Below, in pieces: positions 18,596 through 26,798 of a DNA stretch of 64,000 nt (positions within the stretch are counted from its first letter, which is position 1; every line of letters begins with the position of its first letter). Both the position numbers and the translations under genes were made by a program. Under the pieces are notes generated by a model. It did not search any database, was not told where the DNA came from, and saw only the letters and a list, made by a program, of their open reading frames with translations. This DNA comes from Spirosoma fluviale (GTDB lineage: Bacteria > Bacteroidota > Bacteroidia > Cytophagales > Spirosomataceae), in the NCBI RefSeq assembly GCF_900230225.1, contig NZ_OCNH01000006.1:1-64000 (forward strand), written 5' to 3'.

Positions 18596-18636
18596 GAGAT
18601 TTTTATAAAGAAGTGCTTGAGAATATAAAGAGTAAT

Positions 18637-18652
18637 AGTTTCACGTGAAACT
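18637..18652. other. parS: parS centromere-like site (ParB binding)
   Basis: AGTTTCACGTGAAACT is a perfect 16-base palindrome whose 14-base core GTTTCACGTGAAAC is the bacterial parS consensus (B. subtilis TGTTNCACGTGAAACA). It lies in the gap between the barstar-like and muconolactone-isomerase-like genes, about 13 kb from the putative oriC, where parS sites normally cluster. ParA and ParB genes are not in the window. The match is direct; function is inferred from the known consensus. Confidence 0.85.
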
Positions 18653-18755
18653 GAAAATCAAGCAGTTGTAATGCTAAGTAACCACTTATACCCTGGTTAC
18701 TTAAGTGAATGAGAATACAAATTACTTACAAAAGTACAATTTTAGTAAATAAAAA

Positions 18756-18777
18756 AACCCTCTAAAATCAGAGGGTT
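18756..18777 (-). terminator. Terminator of the dioxygenase/hydrolase cassette
   Basis: AACCCTCT and AGAGGGTT form a perfect 8-bp stem with a 6-base loop, followed on the minus strand by a run of seven T. It lies just past the stop of the gene ending at 18789. Confidence 0.85.
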
Positions 18778-18788
18778 TTGTGAGATGA

Positions 18789-19085
18789 TTAATTTAAAGA
18801 GAAGAGCGGAATTCGAGCGGCTACCATATTATGAAACATAAGCTCTGTGATCATGGGTGTCATGTACTTGATCAATGGAAACTCTGAAATAAATTCAATT
18901 ACTTCCAGTTCCGAATCTGCTTTACAAATGCACCAAAGTTTATGTCGATCAATAGAAAGTGAATATGACAGTAAAAACCCCTTTTCCATCAACTCCTCCA
19001 CTTTGAGCCGTTGGGCAGGAATGCGGTTCTCAAATCCTTCATCCAGCACGGTCGGAAGATCAAATTCAACCATATATTGGCTCAT
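18789..19085 (-). CDS. muconolactone delta-isomerase-like protein
   Basis: This 98-residue ferredoxin-fold protein resembles the muconolactone isomerase family: MSQYMVEFDLP at the N-terminus, then RIPAQRLKVEELMEKGFLLSYSL and the C-terminal FPLIKYMTPMITELM. In aromatic degradation, such proteins isomerise muconolactone. Here it is the last gene of a cassette with a ring-cleaving dioxygenase and a hydrolase, 11 bases after the hydrolase. It may act on the ring-cleavage product, or simply be a small dimeric YciI-like protein. Confidence 0.7.
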   Translation of the reverse strand: MSQYMVEFDLPTVLDEGFENRIPAQRLKVEELMEKGFLLSYSLSIDRHKLWCICKADSELEVIEFISEFPLIKYMTPMITELMFHNMVAARIPLFSLN

Positions 19086-19096
19086 AGGCGTTATCG

Positions 19097-19747
19097 TTAA
19101 ATAAGAGCCGGACGTGGTCGGTCTCCGGCTATCAGCAAATTAACAATGTTTAGCTCATCTTCGTTAATACTATGCGGAAAATTTGGGTACAATTTAGTCG
19201 TGACGTCGGCCCCTAAACCCTGAAATATAGTCTCAGATTCCAGAACGCGATTTTTTGGTATATGAGAATCGGTATCACTGCAGCCCAAAAAGATCGGTGT
19301 TTTAGTAAGTGACCCTTCGTAGGTACGGGGAGTACCGTCCGGGCCGATTAATCCGCCACTAAGGCCAAACACCCCCCCATATTCCGTAGCATTGCGGGCG
19401 ACAAATTCGAGCATTAGACAGGCCCCCTGCGAAAAACCGAGCCAGTAAATTTGCGGTAATTTGAAATTAAAGTCAGCCTGAAGCCGACCGCGTAAGCTTG
19501 CCAGTACTTCGAGAGCCGAGGATAAATACGGTTCATTTTCATTCATCGGCCGCAGAAATGAATGCGGATACCAAGTATTTCCCTGAGCTTCTGGAGCGAT
19601 AAAGGCAAAATCTTTATCCTGAATATGATTGGATAAGGACAAAATATCCCGTGCTGAACCCCCGCGGCCATGAACCATAACCATGACTTTGGTAGCTTCT
19701 TCCAACGGTTTTCCCGCCGTATGGATGTTGTTCGGATTGTGTATCAT
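19097..19747 (-). CDS. phospholipase/carboxylesterase-family alpha/beta hydrolase (MhqD-like)
   Basis: The 216-residue hydrolase has the oxyanion motif MVHGRGGSA, the nucleophile elbow GFSQGA, an acid in SDTDSHIP, and the catalytic histidine in PNFPHSIN, so the triad is complete. Its closest familiar relatives are the Bacillus MhqD-type hydrolases, which are induced with MhqO under quinone or catechol stress. ATG at 19747 (MIHNPNN) is preferred over an upstream TTG. It lies 86 bases after the dioxygenase gene and 11 before the isomerase-like gene. Confidence 0.82.
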   Translation of the reverse strand: MIHNPNNIHTAGKPLEEATKVMVMVHGRGGSARDILSLSNHIQDKDFAFIAPEAQGNTWYPHSFLRPMNENEPYLSSALEVLASLRGRLQADFNFKLPQIYWLGFSQGACLMLEFVARNATEYGGVFGLSGGLIGPDGTPRTYEGSLTKTPIFLGCSDTDSHIPKNRVLESETIFQGLGADVTTKLYPNFPHSINEDELNIVNLLIAGDRPRPALI

Positions 19748-19833
19748 AAGTGGATGAACATAGTGGCACGGAGAACACAACGAATTGATAAATGCTAAAA
19801 CCTAGTGTTCTACATGCCACTCTGTTTAAAAAG

Positions 19834-20772
19834 TTATATCAGACTGATTACAGGCAACCCGGCTTCAATTTTGGCCCGTCGGGGTTCATATTGTGGGGGC
19901 AGTTTTAAAGCTGTACCCAATTCCGCGAGGGGCTCATCAACGGTAAATCCAGGAGGATTGGTTGCTATTTCAAACAGGATTCCGCCCGGCTCACGGAAGT
20001 AGATACTGTTAAAGTAATTTCGATCCTGAACGGGGGTAACATGATAACCGGATTCGGATAACTGCTGTTGAATAATTAACTGCGTTTCGTCGGAATCCGT
20101 CGAGAAAGCGACGTGGTGAACCGAACCAGCCCCCTGCAACGCATGTACGTCTTTAGGAGAATGTAATACGTCGACAAAGTTACCGGAACCGCCAACACCC
20201 GCTTTGAACCGGAAACGGCCTTCTTCCTCCCCTACAAGTGTATGCTGCATGGTTTCCGTTAACAATTTAACGGTCCGGTCAGGATTGATTTCGTTCAGAG
20301 TCACTGTATGAAAACCTCGTACAGCGTACTCAGCGGGTATCCGGCCGTTGGCCCAGCCGGGGCGCTGGTCCTCATCCGTAAAGACGAGTTCAATACCCAT
20401 GCCGTCAAAATCCTCAAAACGTACATACGATTCCGAAAACCGTTTGTACGGACCAGCATACGGAATATTCCGTTCGTGCAGTCGGTCCATCCAAAAGCTA
20501 AGAGATGCAATTGGTGCCGAAAACGCCGTGTACGTTAATTGCCCAACACCTTTTCGTCCACGGGGTAAATTGCCGTATGGGAAAAAGGTTAATATAGTAC
20601 CAGGCGAACCCGTTTCGTTTCCATAATATAAATGGTAAACATCCGGGGCATCGAAATTGACGGTTTTTTTAACCAGCCGTAATCCCAAAATGTCTGTATA
20701 GTAGTCAACATTCCGTTGGGTATCACCTGCTAAGGTAGTAACGTGGTGCAAGCCGTTTATGAGCGTTTCCAT
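19834..20772 (-). CDS. ring-cleaving dioxygenase, VOC superfamily (MhqO-like)
   Basis: The 312-residue protein has two vicinal-oxygen-chelate modules: GLHHVTTLAGDTQRNVDYYTDILGLRLVKKT at the start, then GFHTVTLNEINPDRTVKLLTE near residue 155 and SVHHVAFSTDSD near 218. His and Glu metal ligands are present, the last in GGILFEIATNPPGF. This layout matches glyoxalase-fold dioxygenases of the MhqO/YfbE type that cleave hydroquinone- or catechol-like rings. It is the first gene of a minus-strand cassette. Two palindromes in its leader (20808-20836) could bind a regulator. Confidence 0.85.
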   Translation of the reverse strand: METLINGLHHVTTLAGDTQRNVDYYTDILGLRLVKKTVNFDAPDVYHLYYGNETGSPGTILTFFPYGNLPRGRKGVGQLTYTAFSAPIASLSFWMDRLHERNIPYAGPYKRFSESYVRFEDFDGMGIELVFTDEDQRPGWANGRIPAEYAVRGFHTVTLNEINPDRTVKLLTETMQHTLVGEEEGRFRFKAGVGGSGNFVDVLHSPKDVHALQGAGSVHHVAFSTDSDETQLIIQQQLSESGYHVTPVQDRNYFNSIYFREPGGILFEIATNPPGFTVDEPLAELGTALKLPPQYEPRRAKIEAGLPVISLI

Positions 20773-20807
20773 AAATATTTAAAGTTTCTAACTGGCTAAA
20801 AGGTTTT

Positions 20808-20863
20808 AAATGTTTCTACATTTGATGTATATACATTTAATTTTGGCAAAATGTTCAAACCTA
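20808..20863 (-). promoter_or_regulatory. Possible promoter and operator of the dioxygenase cassette
   Basis: On the minus strand TAGGTTTG (20863-20856) fits the -7 consensus, though no TTG lies at the usual distance. Just downstream are a perfect 12-base palindrome ATGTATATACAT (20825-20836) and AAATGT-N4-ACATTT (20808-20823). Adjacent palindromes below a promoter suggest a repressor site, perhaps of the MarR type by analogy with mhqR. No regulator gene is adjacent. Confidence 0.4.
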
Positions 20864-20910
20864 CAAAAGCAATTTGTAAAAGGCTGTAAAATAGACACTA
20901 TTAACAAAAA

Positions 20911-20941
20911 AGAGCGCCCAGATAAATAACCCGGACGCTCT
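20911..20941 (-). terminator. pdhA terminator
   Basis: AGAGCG(C)CC and GG(A)CGCTCT pair around a 12-base loop with one internal mismatch, followed on the minus strand by TTTTTTG. It lies 25 bases past the pdhA stop. Confidence 0.85.
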
Positions 20942-20966
20942 CAATGTACTTGATTCCAGCAAGGAT

Positions 20967-22025
20967 CTATTCCATCAAAAATGGATAATCTTCCTGCATG
21001 TAAACGTCTTTGAATGCTTCTTCAGGAGCCGGATAAGGAGACTCTTCAGCAAACTTGACCGACTCGTCAACAATACCTTTTATTTTCTGGTCGATCGCAT
21101 TCAGGTCTTCCTGAGTAGCCAGACCTTTCTCAAGGATCGTGGCTTTCACTTGCTCAATTGGGTCGCGGAGTTTGTACTCCTCGACTTCTTCTTTCTTACG
21201 GTATTTCTGCGGATCCGACATCGAGTGACCACGATACCGGTATGTCCGAAACTCAAGGAACGTTGGTCCCTCACCGGCACGGGCACGTTCGGCGGCACGG
21301 CTTACCGCTTCGTGAACGGCTTCAACGTTCATCGCATCGACCGGTTCAGAAGGCATGTCATAAGCCTCGGCCAGGGTATACAGATCGGTTACGTTTGAGG
21401 TACGCTCAACGGAGGTTCCCATAGCGTAGCCGTTGTTCTCAACGACGAAAATAACAGGTAATTTCCACAGCATGGCCATGTTGAAAGCCTCGTGCAGGGC
21501 ACCCTGACGAACGGCACCATCGCCCATAAAGGTGATGCAGAGGTTACCGGTCTTATTATATTTTTCGGTGAAAGCAATGCCCGCACCCATTGGGATTTGA
21601 GCACCTACAATACCGTGACCACCAATAAAATTGACCGATTTATCGAAGATGTGCATCGAACCGCCTTTCCCTTTCGAGGAGCCGGTTTGTTTGGCGAACA
21701 GCTCGGCCATAATTGCTTTTGGGTCGGAGCCCAGGGCAATTGGGATACCATGATCGCGGTAAGCGGTAATCCACTTGTCATCTTTTGTCAGGGCCGTATA
21801 AGAGCCCGAAGAGCAGGCTTCCTGACCAATGTAAAGATGGCAAAACCCACGGATTTTTTGTTGACCGTACAATTGACCGGCTTTCTCTTCAAATTTCCGC
21901 TGCAACTGCATGGATTCATACCAATACATGTACCGCTCTTTGGGGTGCTGTATTTTCTCGGCTACGGCTGCCGGAGCTGCCGGAGCTTTACCATTCTGTT
22001 TGGATTTCTCTTTGACGCTTGCCAT
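20967..22025 (-). CDS. pdhA: pyruvate dehydrogenase E1 component, alpha subunit
   Basis: This 352-residue thiamine-diphosphate enzyme subunit decarboxylates pyruvate for acetyl-CoA formation. The TPP-binding motif begins in FMGDGAVRQGALHEAFNMA and ends in VENNGYAMGT. The family segments TAYRDHGIPIALG, GKGGSMHIF and the phosphorylation-loop-like YRYRGHSMSDPQKYR are all present. A short Ala/Lys-rich leader precedes the conserved part. The beta subunit is not adjacent, which is common in Bacteroidota. It diverges from recF. Confidence 0.94.
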   Translation of the reverse strand: MASVKEKSKQNGKAPAAPAAVAEKIQHPKERYMYWYESMQLQRKFEEKAGQLYGQQKIRGFCHLYIGQEACSSGSYTALTKDDKWITAYRDHGIPIALGSDPKAIMAELFAKQTGSSKGKGGSMHIFDKSVNFIGGHGIVGAQIPMGAGIAFTEKYNKTGNLCITFMGDGAVRQGALHEAFNMAMLWKLPVIFVVENNGYAMGTSVERTSNVTDLYTLAEAYDMPSEPVDAMNVEAVHEAVSRAAERARAGEGPTFLEFRTYRYRGHSMSDPQKYRKKEEVEEYKLRDPIEQVKATILEKGLATQEDLNAIDQKIKGIVDESVKFAEESPYPAPEEAFKDVYMQEDYPFLME

Positions 22026-22115
22026 GAGGAATGTGTTCGATAAAATGAGCTATCGCAGGCGCTCTGCCGTACCTGGCTAACCGGCTAAGGGTCTGTTAAC
22101 CTAACAAACCGACCG

Positions 22116-22123
22116 TATCTTTG
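22116..22123 (+). promoter_or_regulatory. Candidate -7 box upstream of recF
   Basis: TATCTTTG matches TAnnTTTG and lies 90 bases upstream of the recF ATG. No TTG is found about 20 bases before it, so the call is weak. Confidence 0.35.
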
Positions 22124-22213
22124 TTGCCAAACTGGTTGCGCACACAGTTATAGTGACCAAATGCACAACTAATTCCTGCGAAATTACGCATTATCGCGTT
22201 ATCTGCTACTCTC

Positions 22214-23320
22214 ATGCATCTTGAAAAGCTAAGCCTGACCAATTTTAAGAACTATGAAGATGTTCGGTACACCTTTAGCAGGCAGGTAAATGTACTGGTA
22301 GGGCCTAATGGAAGCGGAAAAACCAACTTGCTGGATGCGGTCTACTTCCTGTCGCTGAGCAAAAGCGCCTTCCAGAGCCAGGACGCATTGAGCATTTTGC
22401 ACGATACCGATTACTTTATCATCGACGGCATTTTTGAGGAACACGACGACCGCACCGTTCAGATAACCATCAGTTTACAAAGAGGTCAGCGGAAAGTGCT
22501 GATGGCTGACAAGAAACCGTATGAGCGGGTTAGCGAACACATTGGCCGGTTTCCGGTGGTGCTGGTTGCCCCCAATGATACGGACCTCGTCCGGGAACAC
22601 AGCGAAGATCGGCGGCATTTTTTCGATGGGGTTCTCTCGCAACTCGACCCGGAGTACCTCCGCAATTACCTTATGTATCAGCAGATACTGAAGCAACGAA
22701 ATAGTCTGCTTAAGCTTTTCGCCGAACGAAACCAGGTGGACAACGACTTGCTGGATACGTACGACGAACCGCTGCTGGAGTTAGGTCAGAAGATTCACGA
22801 CCGCAGGCGTCAGTTCATTGACGAGTTTCTGCCAGGCTTCCGCTCGCATTACGCTTACCTGAGTGATGACCGGGAAGAAGTAACGATCCTGTACGAGTCG
22901 GAGGTGAGTAACCCCGGCTTTGCCGACGAGTTCAGGCACTTCCGTCGGCGTGATACTGTGCTTCAACGAACGACGATGGGTATTCACAAGGACGATTACT
23001 CATTCATTATTGGGTCGGGAGGTGGTCAACCGCCCGTTCCGCTAAAAAAGTTTGGATCGCAGGGCCAACAGAAAACGTTCGTCATTGCTCTGAAACTAGC
23101 CCAGTTTGCTCAATTGCAGGCCGAAAAAGGGGTAAAACCTATTCTGCTGCTGGATGATATTTTTGATAAACTGGACGACCGACGCATCGGGAAGCTCATT
23201 CAGCAAATGGACGAGGGTGTGTTTGGGCAACTGTTTATAACGGATGCCCGGCCGGAGCGTACCCGCCAGCTTCTCGCCAATGTCAAAGCGGATATACAGT
23301 TTCTTGAAATCGGTAGTTAA
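22214..23320 (+). CDS. recF: DNA replication and repair protein RecF
   Basis: The 368-residue SMC-like ATPase loads RecA at single-strand gaps. It begins with LEKLSLTNFKNYEDV, and Walker A is VGPNGSGKTNLLDAVYFLS near residue 31. The signature region (FGSQGQQKTFVIALKLAQ) and Walker B (ILLLDDIFDKLDD) are intact near the C-terminus. The length is typical. recF near the origin is common, though here dnaA, dnaN and gyrB are not adjacent. It diverges from pdhA, and a terminator follows. Confidence 0.95.
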   Translation: MHLEKLSLTNFKNYEDVRYTFSRQVNVLVGPNGSGKTNLLDAVYFLSLSKSAFQSQDALSILHDTDYFIIDGIFEEHDDRTVQITISLQRGQRKVLMADKKPYERVSEHIGRFPVVLVAPNDTDLVREHSEDRRHFFDGVLSQLDPEYLRNYLMYQQILKQRNSLLKLFAERNQVDNDLLDTYDEPLLELGQKIHDRRRQFIDEFLPGFRSHYAYLSDDREEVTILYESEVSNPGFADEFRHFRRRDTVLQRTTMGIHKDDYSFIIGSGGGQPPVPLKKFGSQGQQKTFVIALKLAQFAQLQAEKGVKPILLLDDIFDKLDDRRIGKLIQQMDEGVFGQLFITDARPERTRQLLANVKADIQFLEIGS

Positions 23321-23375
23321 ATCTTTGTCAATTAGTTAACACCGTTAGGTTACTAGAAAGTTGTAGTTGAATTGT

Positions 23376-23417
23376 ACCAAAAAGCCCGGCTACCAAGAGG
23401 TTCGTCGGGCTTTTTGG
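23376..23417. terminator. recF terminator
   Basis: ACCAAAAAGCCCG (23376-23388) and CGGGCTTTTTGGT (23405-23417) form a perfect 13-bp stem with a T run on the 3' side, 55 bases after recF. Confidence 0.85.
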
Positions 23418-23468
23418 TTGTTTCACTCTACCATTTCGGCCGTTCATCATATTCTCTAAACTTACTTT

Positions 23469-23496
23469 GGAAACTGCGAACTATATTTGAGTTTCC
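23469..23496 (+). promoter_or_regulatory. Promoter -7 box inside an inverted repeat (possible TetR operator)
   Basis: GGAAACT (23469-23475) and AGTTTCC (23490-23496) are perfect inverted 7-mers separated by 14 bases. The spacer contains TATATTTG (23482-23489), a perfect -7 box, 39 bases upstream of the TetR gene. A symmetrical site over the promoter of a regulator gene is the usual layout for self-repression. The -33 element is not clear. Confidence 0.5.
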
Positions 23497-23527
23497 GGAG
23501 TTCATCCTGTAAAAGTTCTATTCATTG

Positions 23528-24187
23528 ATGAAAGAAAGGATTCTGGAAGAGGCCGAGCGGTTGTTTTGGAAGTATGGCGTTCGGTCTGTAACGATGGAGG
23601 ATATTGCGCGTAATCTTGGTATATCCAAGAAAACGATTTATCAGCATTTTTCTGATAAAGAGCAGATTCTGTATCAGGTAATTGAGAGCAAAATTGGCCG
23701 AAACCTTTCAGAAATGAACTGTATGGTGGTTGAGATGGCGAATCCGGTTGAGGAGCTTCTGAGCGTTCTAAACATGATGCAGCGAAACGCCGACCATGTC
23801 AGCCCAAATTTACTTATTGACGTAAAACGATACTATCCACAGGCCTTTACACTGTTTAGTAAGTATAAAGAGGATGCGATAATGCGATCTATTCTTGAAA
23901 ATATACAAAAAGGTATTTCTCAAGGCCTATACCGAGACGACATAAGCCCGGCTATTTTAGCTCGTTTGCGCGTCGAACAAATTGAGCTGGCTTTCGACAA
24001 CGAGATTTTTCCCACCGACCAATACTCCATGCATGACATACAGTACGAACTGATTCATCACTTCGTGCGCGGTATGCTTACCGAAAAAGGCTTTACCATT
24101 TACAACCAGTACGTTAATCAATACAACCATGAGGTTAAAGTTTACAAGAAAGATGGTAGTGATCTGGCTGCTCGCCTTACTGAGTAG
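23528..24187 (+). CDS. TetR/AcrR-family transcriptional regulator
   Basis: The 219-residue protein has a canonical N-terminal helix-turn-helix (ILEEAERLFWKYGVRSVTMEDIAR then LGISKKTIYQHFSDKEQIL, residues 4-48). A helical ligand-binding domain follows. It is the first gene of an efflux operon: tolC overlaps its 3' end by 59 bases, and the adaptor and RND pump follow. It probably represses this operon in response to a pump substrate. ATG at 23528 is the first ATG; a TTG directly precedes it. Confidence 0.88.
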   Translation: MKERILEEAERLFWKYGVRSVTMEDIARNLGISKKTIYQHFSDKEQILYQVIESKIGRNLSEMNCMVVEMANPVEELLSVLNMMQRNADHVSPNLLIDVKRYYPQAFTLFSKYKEDAIMRSILENIQKGISQGLYRDDISPAILARLRVEQIELAFDNEIFPTDQYSMHDIQYELIHHFVRGMLTEKGFTIYNQYVNQYNHEVKVYKKDGSDLAARLTE

Positions 24188-25508
24188 TACAGGGTCATTA
24201 CTTGCCCAAAACCGCCAGGAGTTTTCGCTCAACGAAGCAATCAAGTTTGCGATTGAGAATAACATCAACGTGAAGAATTCGGGGCTGGATGCGCTAAGCT
24301 CCGAAGCCCGGATTCAGGAGATCAGGGGGGTGGCCTTACCACAGGTAAGTGTTGCTGGATCAATATCAGATAACCTGATTATTCAGCGGGCTTTCCTTCC
24401 CGCCAAGTTTTTTAACCAAAATGCGTCTGATAGCGATCCTCCGGTTGCGGTTCAATTTGGCGTAGCTTATTCAGGAAATGCGACGGGTACGCTTAACCAA
24501 CTATTGTTCGACGCTTCGTATCGGCTGGGATTGAAAGCGGCTGAGACGTATCGCCAGTTGGCGCAGAAAAACATAATGGCTTCAAAAATCGGCGTGGCCG
24601 AGCAGGTTGCCAAAGCGTACTACGGTGTACTGGTGAACGAACAACAGATTAAGTTGCTCGATCTGAATATTGCCCGGGTTGATACCTTATTCAAGAACAC
24701 ACAAGCCCTCAACAAGCAGGGATTTGCCGAAAAAATAGATGTGAGCCGCCTTGAAGTGCAGGTGAATAACCTGAAAGCTGAACGTCAGAACGTAAAAAAT
24801 CTCGTTGAGTTGAGTTATTACCTGCTCAAGTTTCAGATGGGGCTGGGTATCAATGATAACATAACGCTGACTGAGCAAATTCAGGATATCGATCTCGATG
24901 CCATGGAGCGCAGCACCGTTCAGTCATCGGCGGAGTTCGATTACAACCAGCGCATCGAATTTTCAACATTACAATCGCAGATTCAACTGGCCGATCTGGA
25001 TGTTCAGAGTGTTGCCAAGCTGTATTATCCAAGACTAAGCGCTTTTGCCAATTACGGCTACAATACGGGTCGAAATAGATTTAGTGAAGTAATTGGTTCG
25101 CCCTGGTTCAATTCGGCGCTAGTTGGTATTAACCTGTCGGTACCCGTTTTCGATGGTTTTCAGAAGAAATACCAGGCGCAGCAAAAGCGATTCACGCTGC
25201 AGAAAGCGCAGAATAGCGGCCAATTGCTGAAGAACTCGATTGATCTGCAAATTCGCCAGTCGACGATCACGTTGGGTAACAGCCTGCAAACCCTGCGGAC
25301 TCAAAAGCGGAATGTCGAACTGGCTCAGGAAGTAGCGCGCGTAACCAAGATCAAGTACCAGGAAGGCGTTGGCTCGAACATCGAAGTGCTGGACGCCGAA
25401 AACTCGTTTCGGCAGGCGCAAACGAATTACTTCGGTTCGCTGTACAACTTCCTGCAAACCAAAGTGGATGCTGATAAGGCGAATGGAAAGCTATACATCG
25501 GTAACTAA
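24129..25508 (+). CDS. TolC-family outer membrane efflux protein
   Basis: The 459-residue protein has a signal peptide (MRLKFTRKMVVIWLLALLSS, cleaved near LLAQ) and the two OEP repeats of TolC: FSLNEAIKFAIENNINVKNS near the start and LEVLDAENSFRQAQTNYFGSL near the end. It would form the trimeric outer-membrane channel of the tripartite pump. It overlaps the TetR gene by 59 bases in another frame, suggesting translational coupling; a later ATG (24153) would still overlap. The adaptor gene follows 73 bases downstream. Confidence 0.92.
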   Translation: MRLKFTRKMVVIWLLALLSSTGSLLAQNRQEFSLNEAIKFAIENNINVKNSGLDALSSEARIQEIRGVALPQVSVAGSISDNLIIQRAFLPAKFFNQNASDSDPPVAVQFGVAYSGNATGTLNQLLFDASYRLGLKAAETYRQLAQKNIMASKIGVAEQVAKAYYGVLVNEQQIKLLDLNIARVDTLFKNTQALNKQGFAEKIDVSRLEVQVNNLKAERQNVKNLVELSYYLLKFQMGLGINDNITLTEQIQDIDLDAMERSTVQSSAEFDYNQRIEFSTLQSQIQLADLDVQSVAKLYYPRLSAFANYGYNTGRNRFSEVIGSPWFNSALVGINLSVPVFDGFQKKYQAQQKRFTLQKAQNSGQLLKNSIDLQIRQSTITLGNSLQTLRTQKRNVELAQEVARVTKIKYQEGVGSNIEVLDAENSFRQAQTNYFGSLYNFLQTKVDADKANGKLYIGN

Positions 25509-25581
25509 ACTGCTCTACATACACTGTTAACCGGTGTGTAGAAGTAACCTGAACGATTTTTAACACTGCAAACGATTACAA

Positions 25582-26709
25582 ATGAAACCATATTACGCAA
25601 TTGCCTTGGTGAGCTTATTAGCGGCTTGCTCGGGAGAAAAGAAAACAGATGTCCAAGGTAAACGGGCGGAACTTACTGAGCTGAAGTCGCAGCAGACGGA
25701 GTTGACCACCAAAATCAAGACGCTGGAGACTGAACTGGCCAAACTGGAACCGAAAAAGAAAGAAGACGAACGGGTAAAAGAAGTAACCGTGTCGCCAGTG
25801 GCAGCCACGACGTTTAAGCACTTTGTGGAACTACAGGGTACAATTGATGCAAAGAACAACGTACAGGTATCGCCTAAATCTGGTGGTGTCGTTACTGCGG
25901 TTTATGTGAAAGAGGGAGATCAGGTACGGGCCGGGCAGGCGATCGCGAAAATTGATGATCAACTGCTGCGGGAGTCGATGGCCGAGGTAAAAACCCAGCT
26001 ATCACTGGTAAATACGGTTTATGAAAAACAGGCGGCTTTGTGGAATCAGCAGATCGGTACGGAAATACAGTACCTACAGGCAAAGAACAACAAAGAATCG
26101 CTCGAACGCCGACTGGCTACGCTCAACGCGCAACTGGGCCAGTCAACGGTTGCATCCCCTATTTCGGGGGTGGTGGATCAGGTGATGATCAAAATTGGCC
26201 AGTCGGCCGCGCCGGGAATGGGACTGGTTCGGGTCGTGAATTTAGCCCAGCTGAAAGTGGTGGCCAAAGTGTCGGATACCTATTCGGGTAGTGTTCACAA
26301 GGGTGATGTCGTATTGATTGAATTTCCGGACTTACAAAAAACCATGAACTCGCGCATCTCGTTTGTGGCAACAACGGTAGACGCGCTAACCCGGACGTTC
26401 ACCATTGAGGCCCCTCTCCCATCCGATAATGCGCTGAAACCGAATATGCTGGCACGCATCAAGATCAACGACGAAACGAAAGCGAATGCCATTGTGATCA
26501 ACCAAAACCTCATCCAGAGCACAGAAAACGGGCAACTAGTGTACGTAGCGGTGAGCGAAGGCGGTAAGAAAGTAGCTAAAGCACGGACCATCAAAACCGG
26601 CCCGTCTTATGGCGGTCAGATTGCCATCACGCAGGGATTACAGGCCGGTGACCAGATCGTTACCACGGGCTATCAGGATTTGGTTGACGGACAGGCGATC
26701 AATTTTTAA
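25582..26709 (+). CDS. RND efflux periplasmic adaptor (membrane fusion) lipoprotein
   Basis: The 375-residue protein has a lipobox (LLAAC|SGEKK), then a short coiled coil of Glu/Leu/Lys heptads (about 25-60). The barrel-sandwich (lipoyl) halves follow: VSPKSGGVVTAVYVKEGDQVRAGQAIAKID and GQSTVASPISGVVDQVMIKIGQSAAPGM. The beta-barrel and membrane-proximal domains come last. It would bridge the RND pump and the TolC channel. It lies 73 bases after tolC and 89 before the pump. Confidence 0.92.
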   Translation: MKPYYAIALVSLLAACSGEKKTDVQGKRAELTELKSQQTELTTKIKTLETELAKLEPKKKEDERVKEVTVSPVAATTFKHFVELQGTIDAKNNVQVSPKSGGVVTAVYVKEGDQVRAGQAIAKIDDQLLRESMAEVKTQLSLVNTVYEKQAALWNQQIGTEIQYLQAKNNKESLERRLATLNAQLGQSTVASPISGVVDQVMIKIGQSAAPGMGLVRVVNLAQLKVVAKVSDTYSGSVHKGDVVLIEFPDLQKTMNSRISFVATTVDALTRTFTIEAPLPSDNALKPNMLARIKINDETKANAIVINQNLIQSTENGQLVYVAVSEGGKKVAKARTIKTGPSYGGQIAITQGLQAGDQIVTTGYQDLVDGQAINF

Positions 26710-26713
26710 TAAC

Positions 26714-26781
26714 GTTTATGGTATTCGGTTTACAGTGGTAGCTGTAATAAAACGTATCACTGTAAACCGAATACCATAAAC
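26714..26781. repeat. 24-bp perfect inverted repeat between adaptor and RND pump genes
   Basis: Arms 26714-26737 and 26758-26781 are perfect complements around a 20-base loop. They fill most of the 89-base gap. No T run follows, so it is not a typical terminator. It could lower pump expression, stabilise the upstream mRNA, or be a small mobile repeat. Confidence 0.8.
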
Positions 26782-26798
26782 CGACAAACTCCTTCTTT

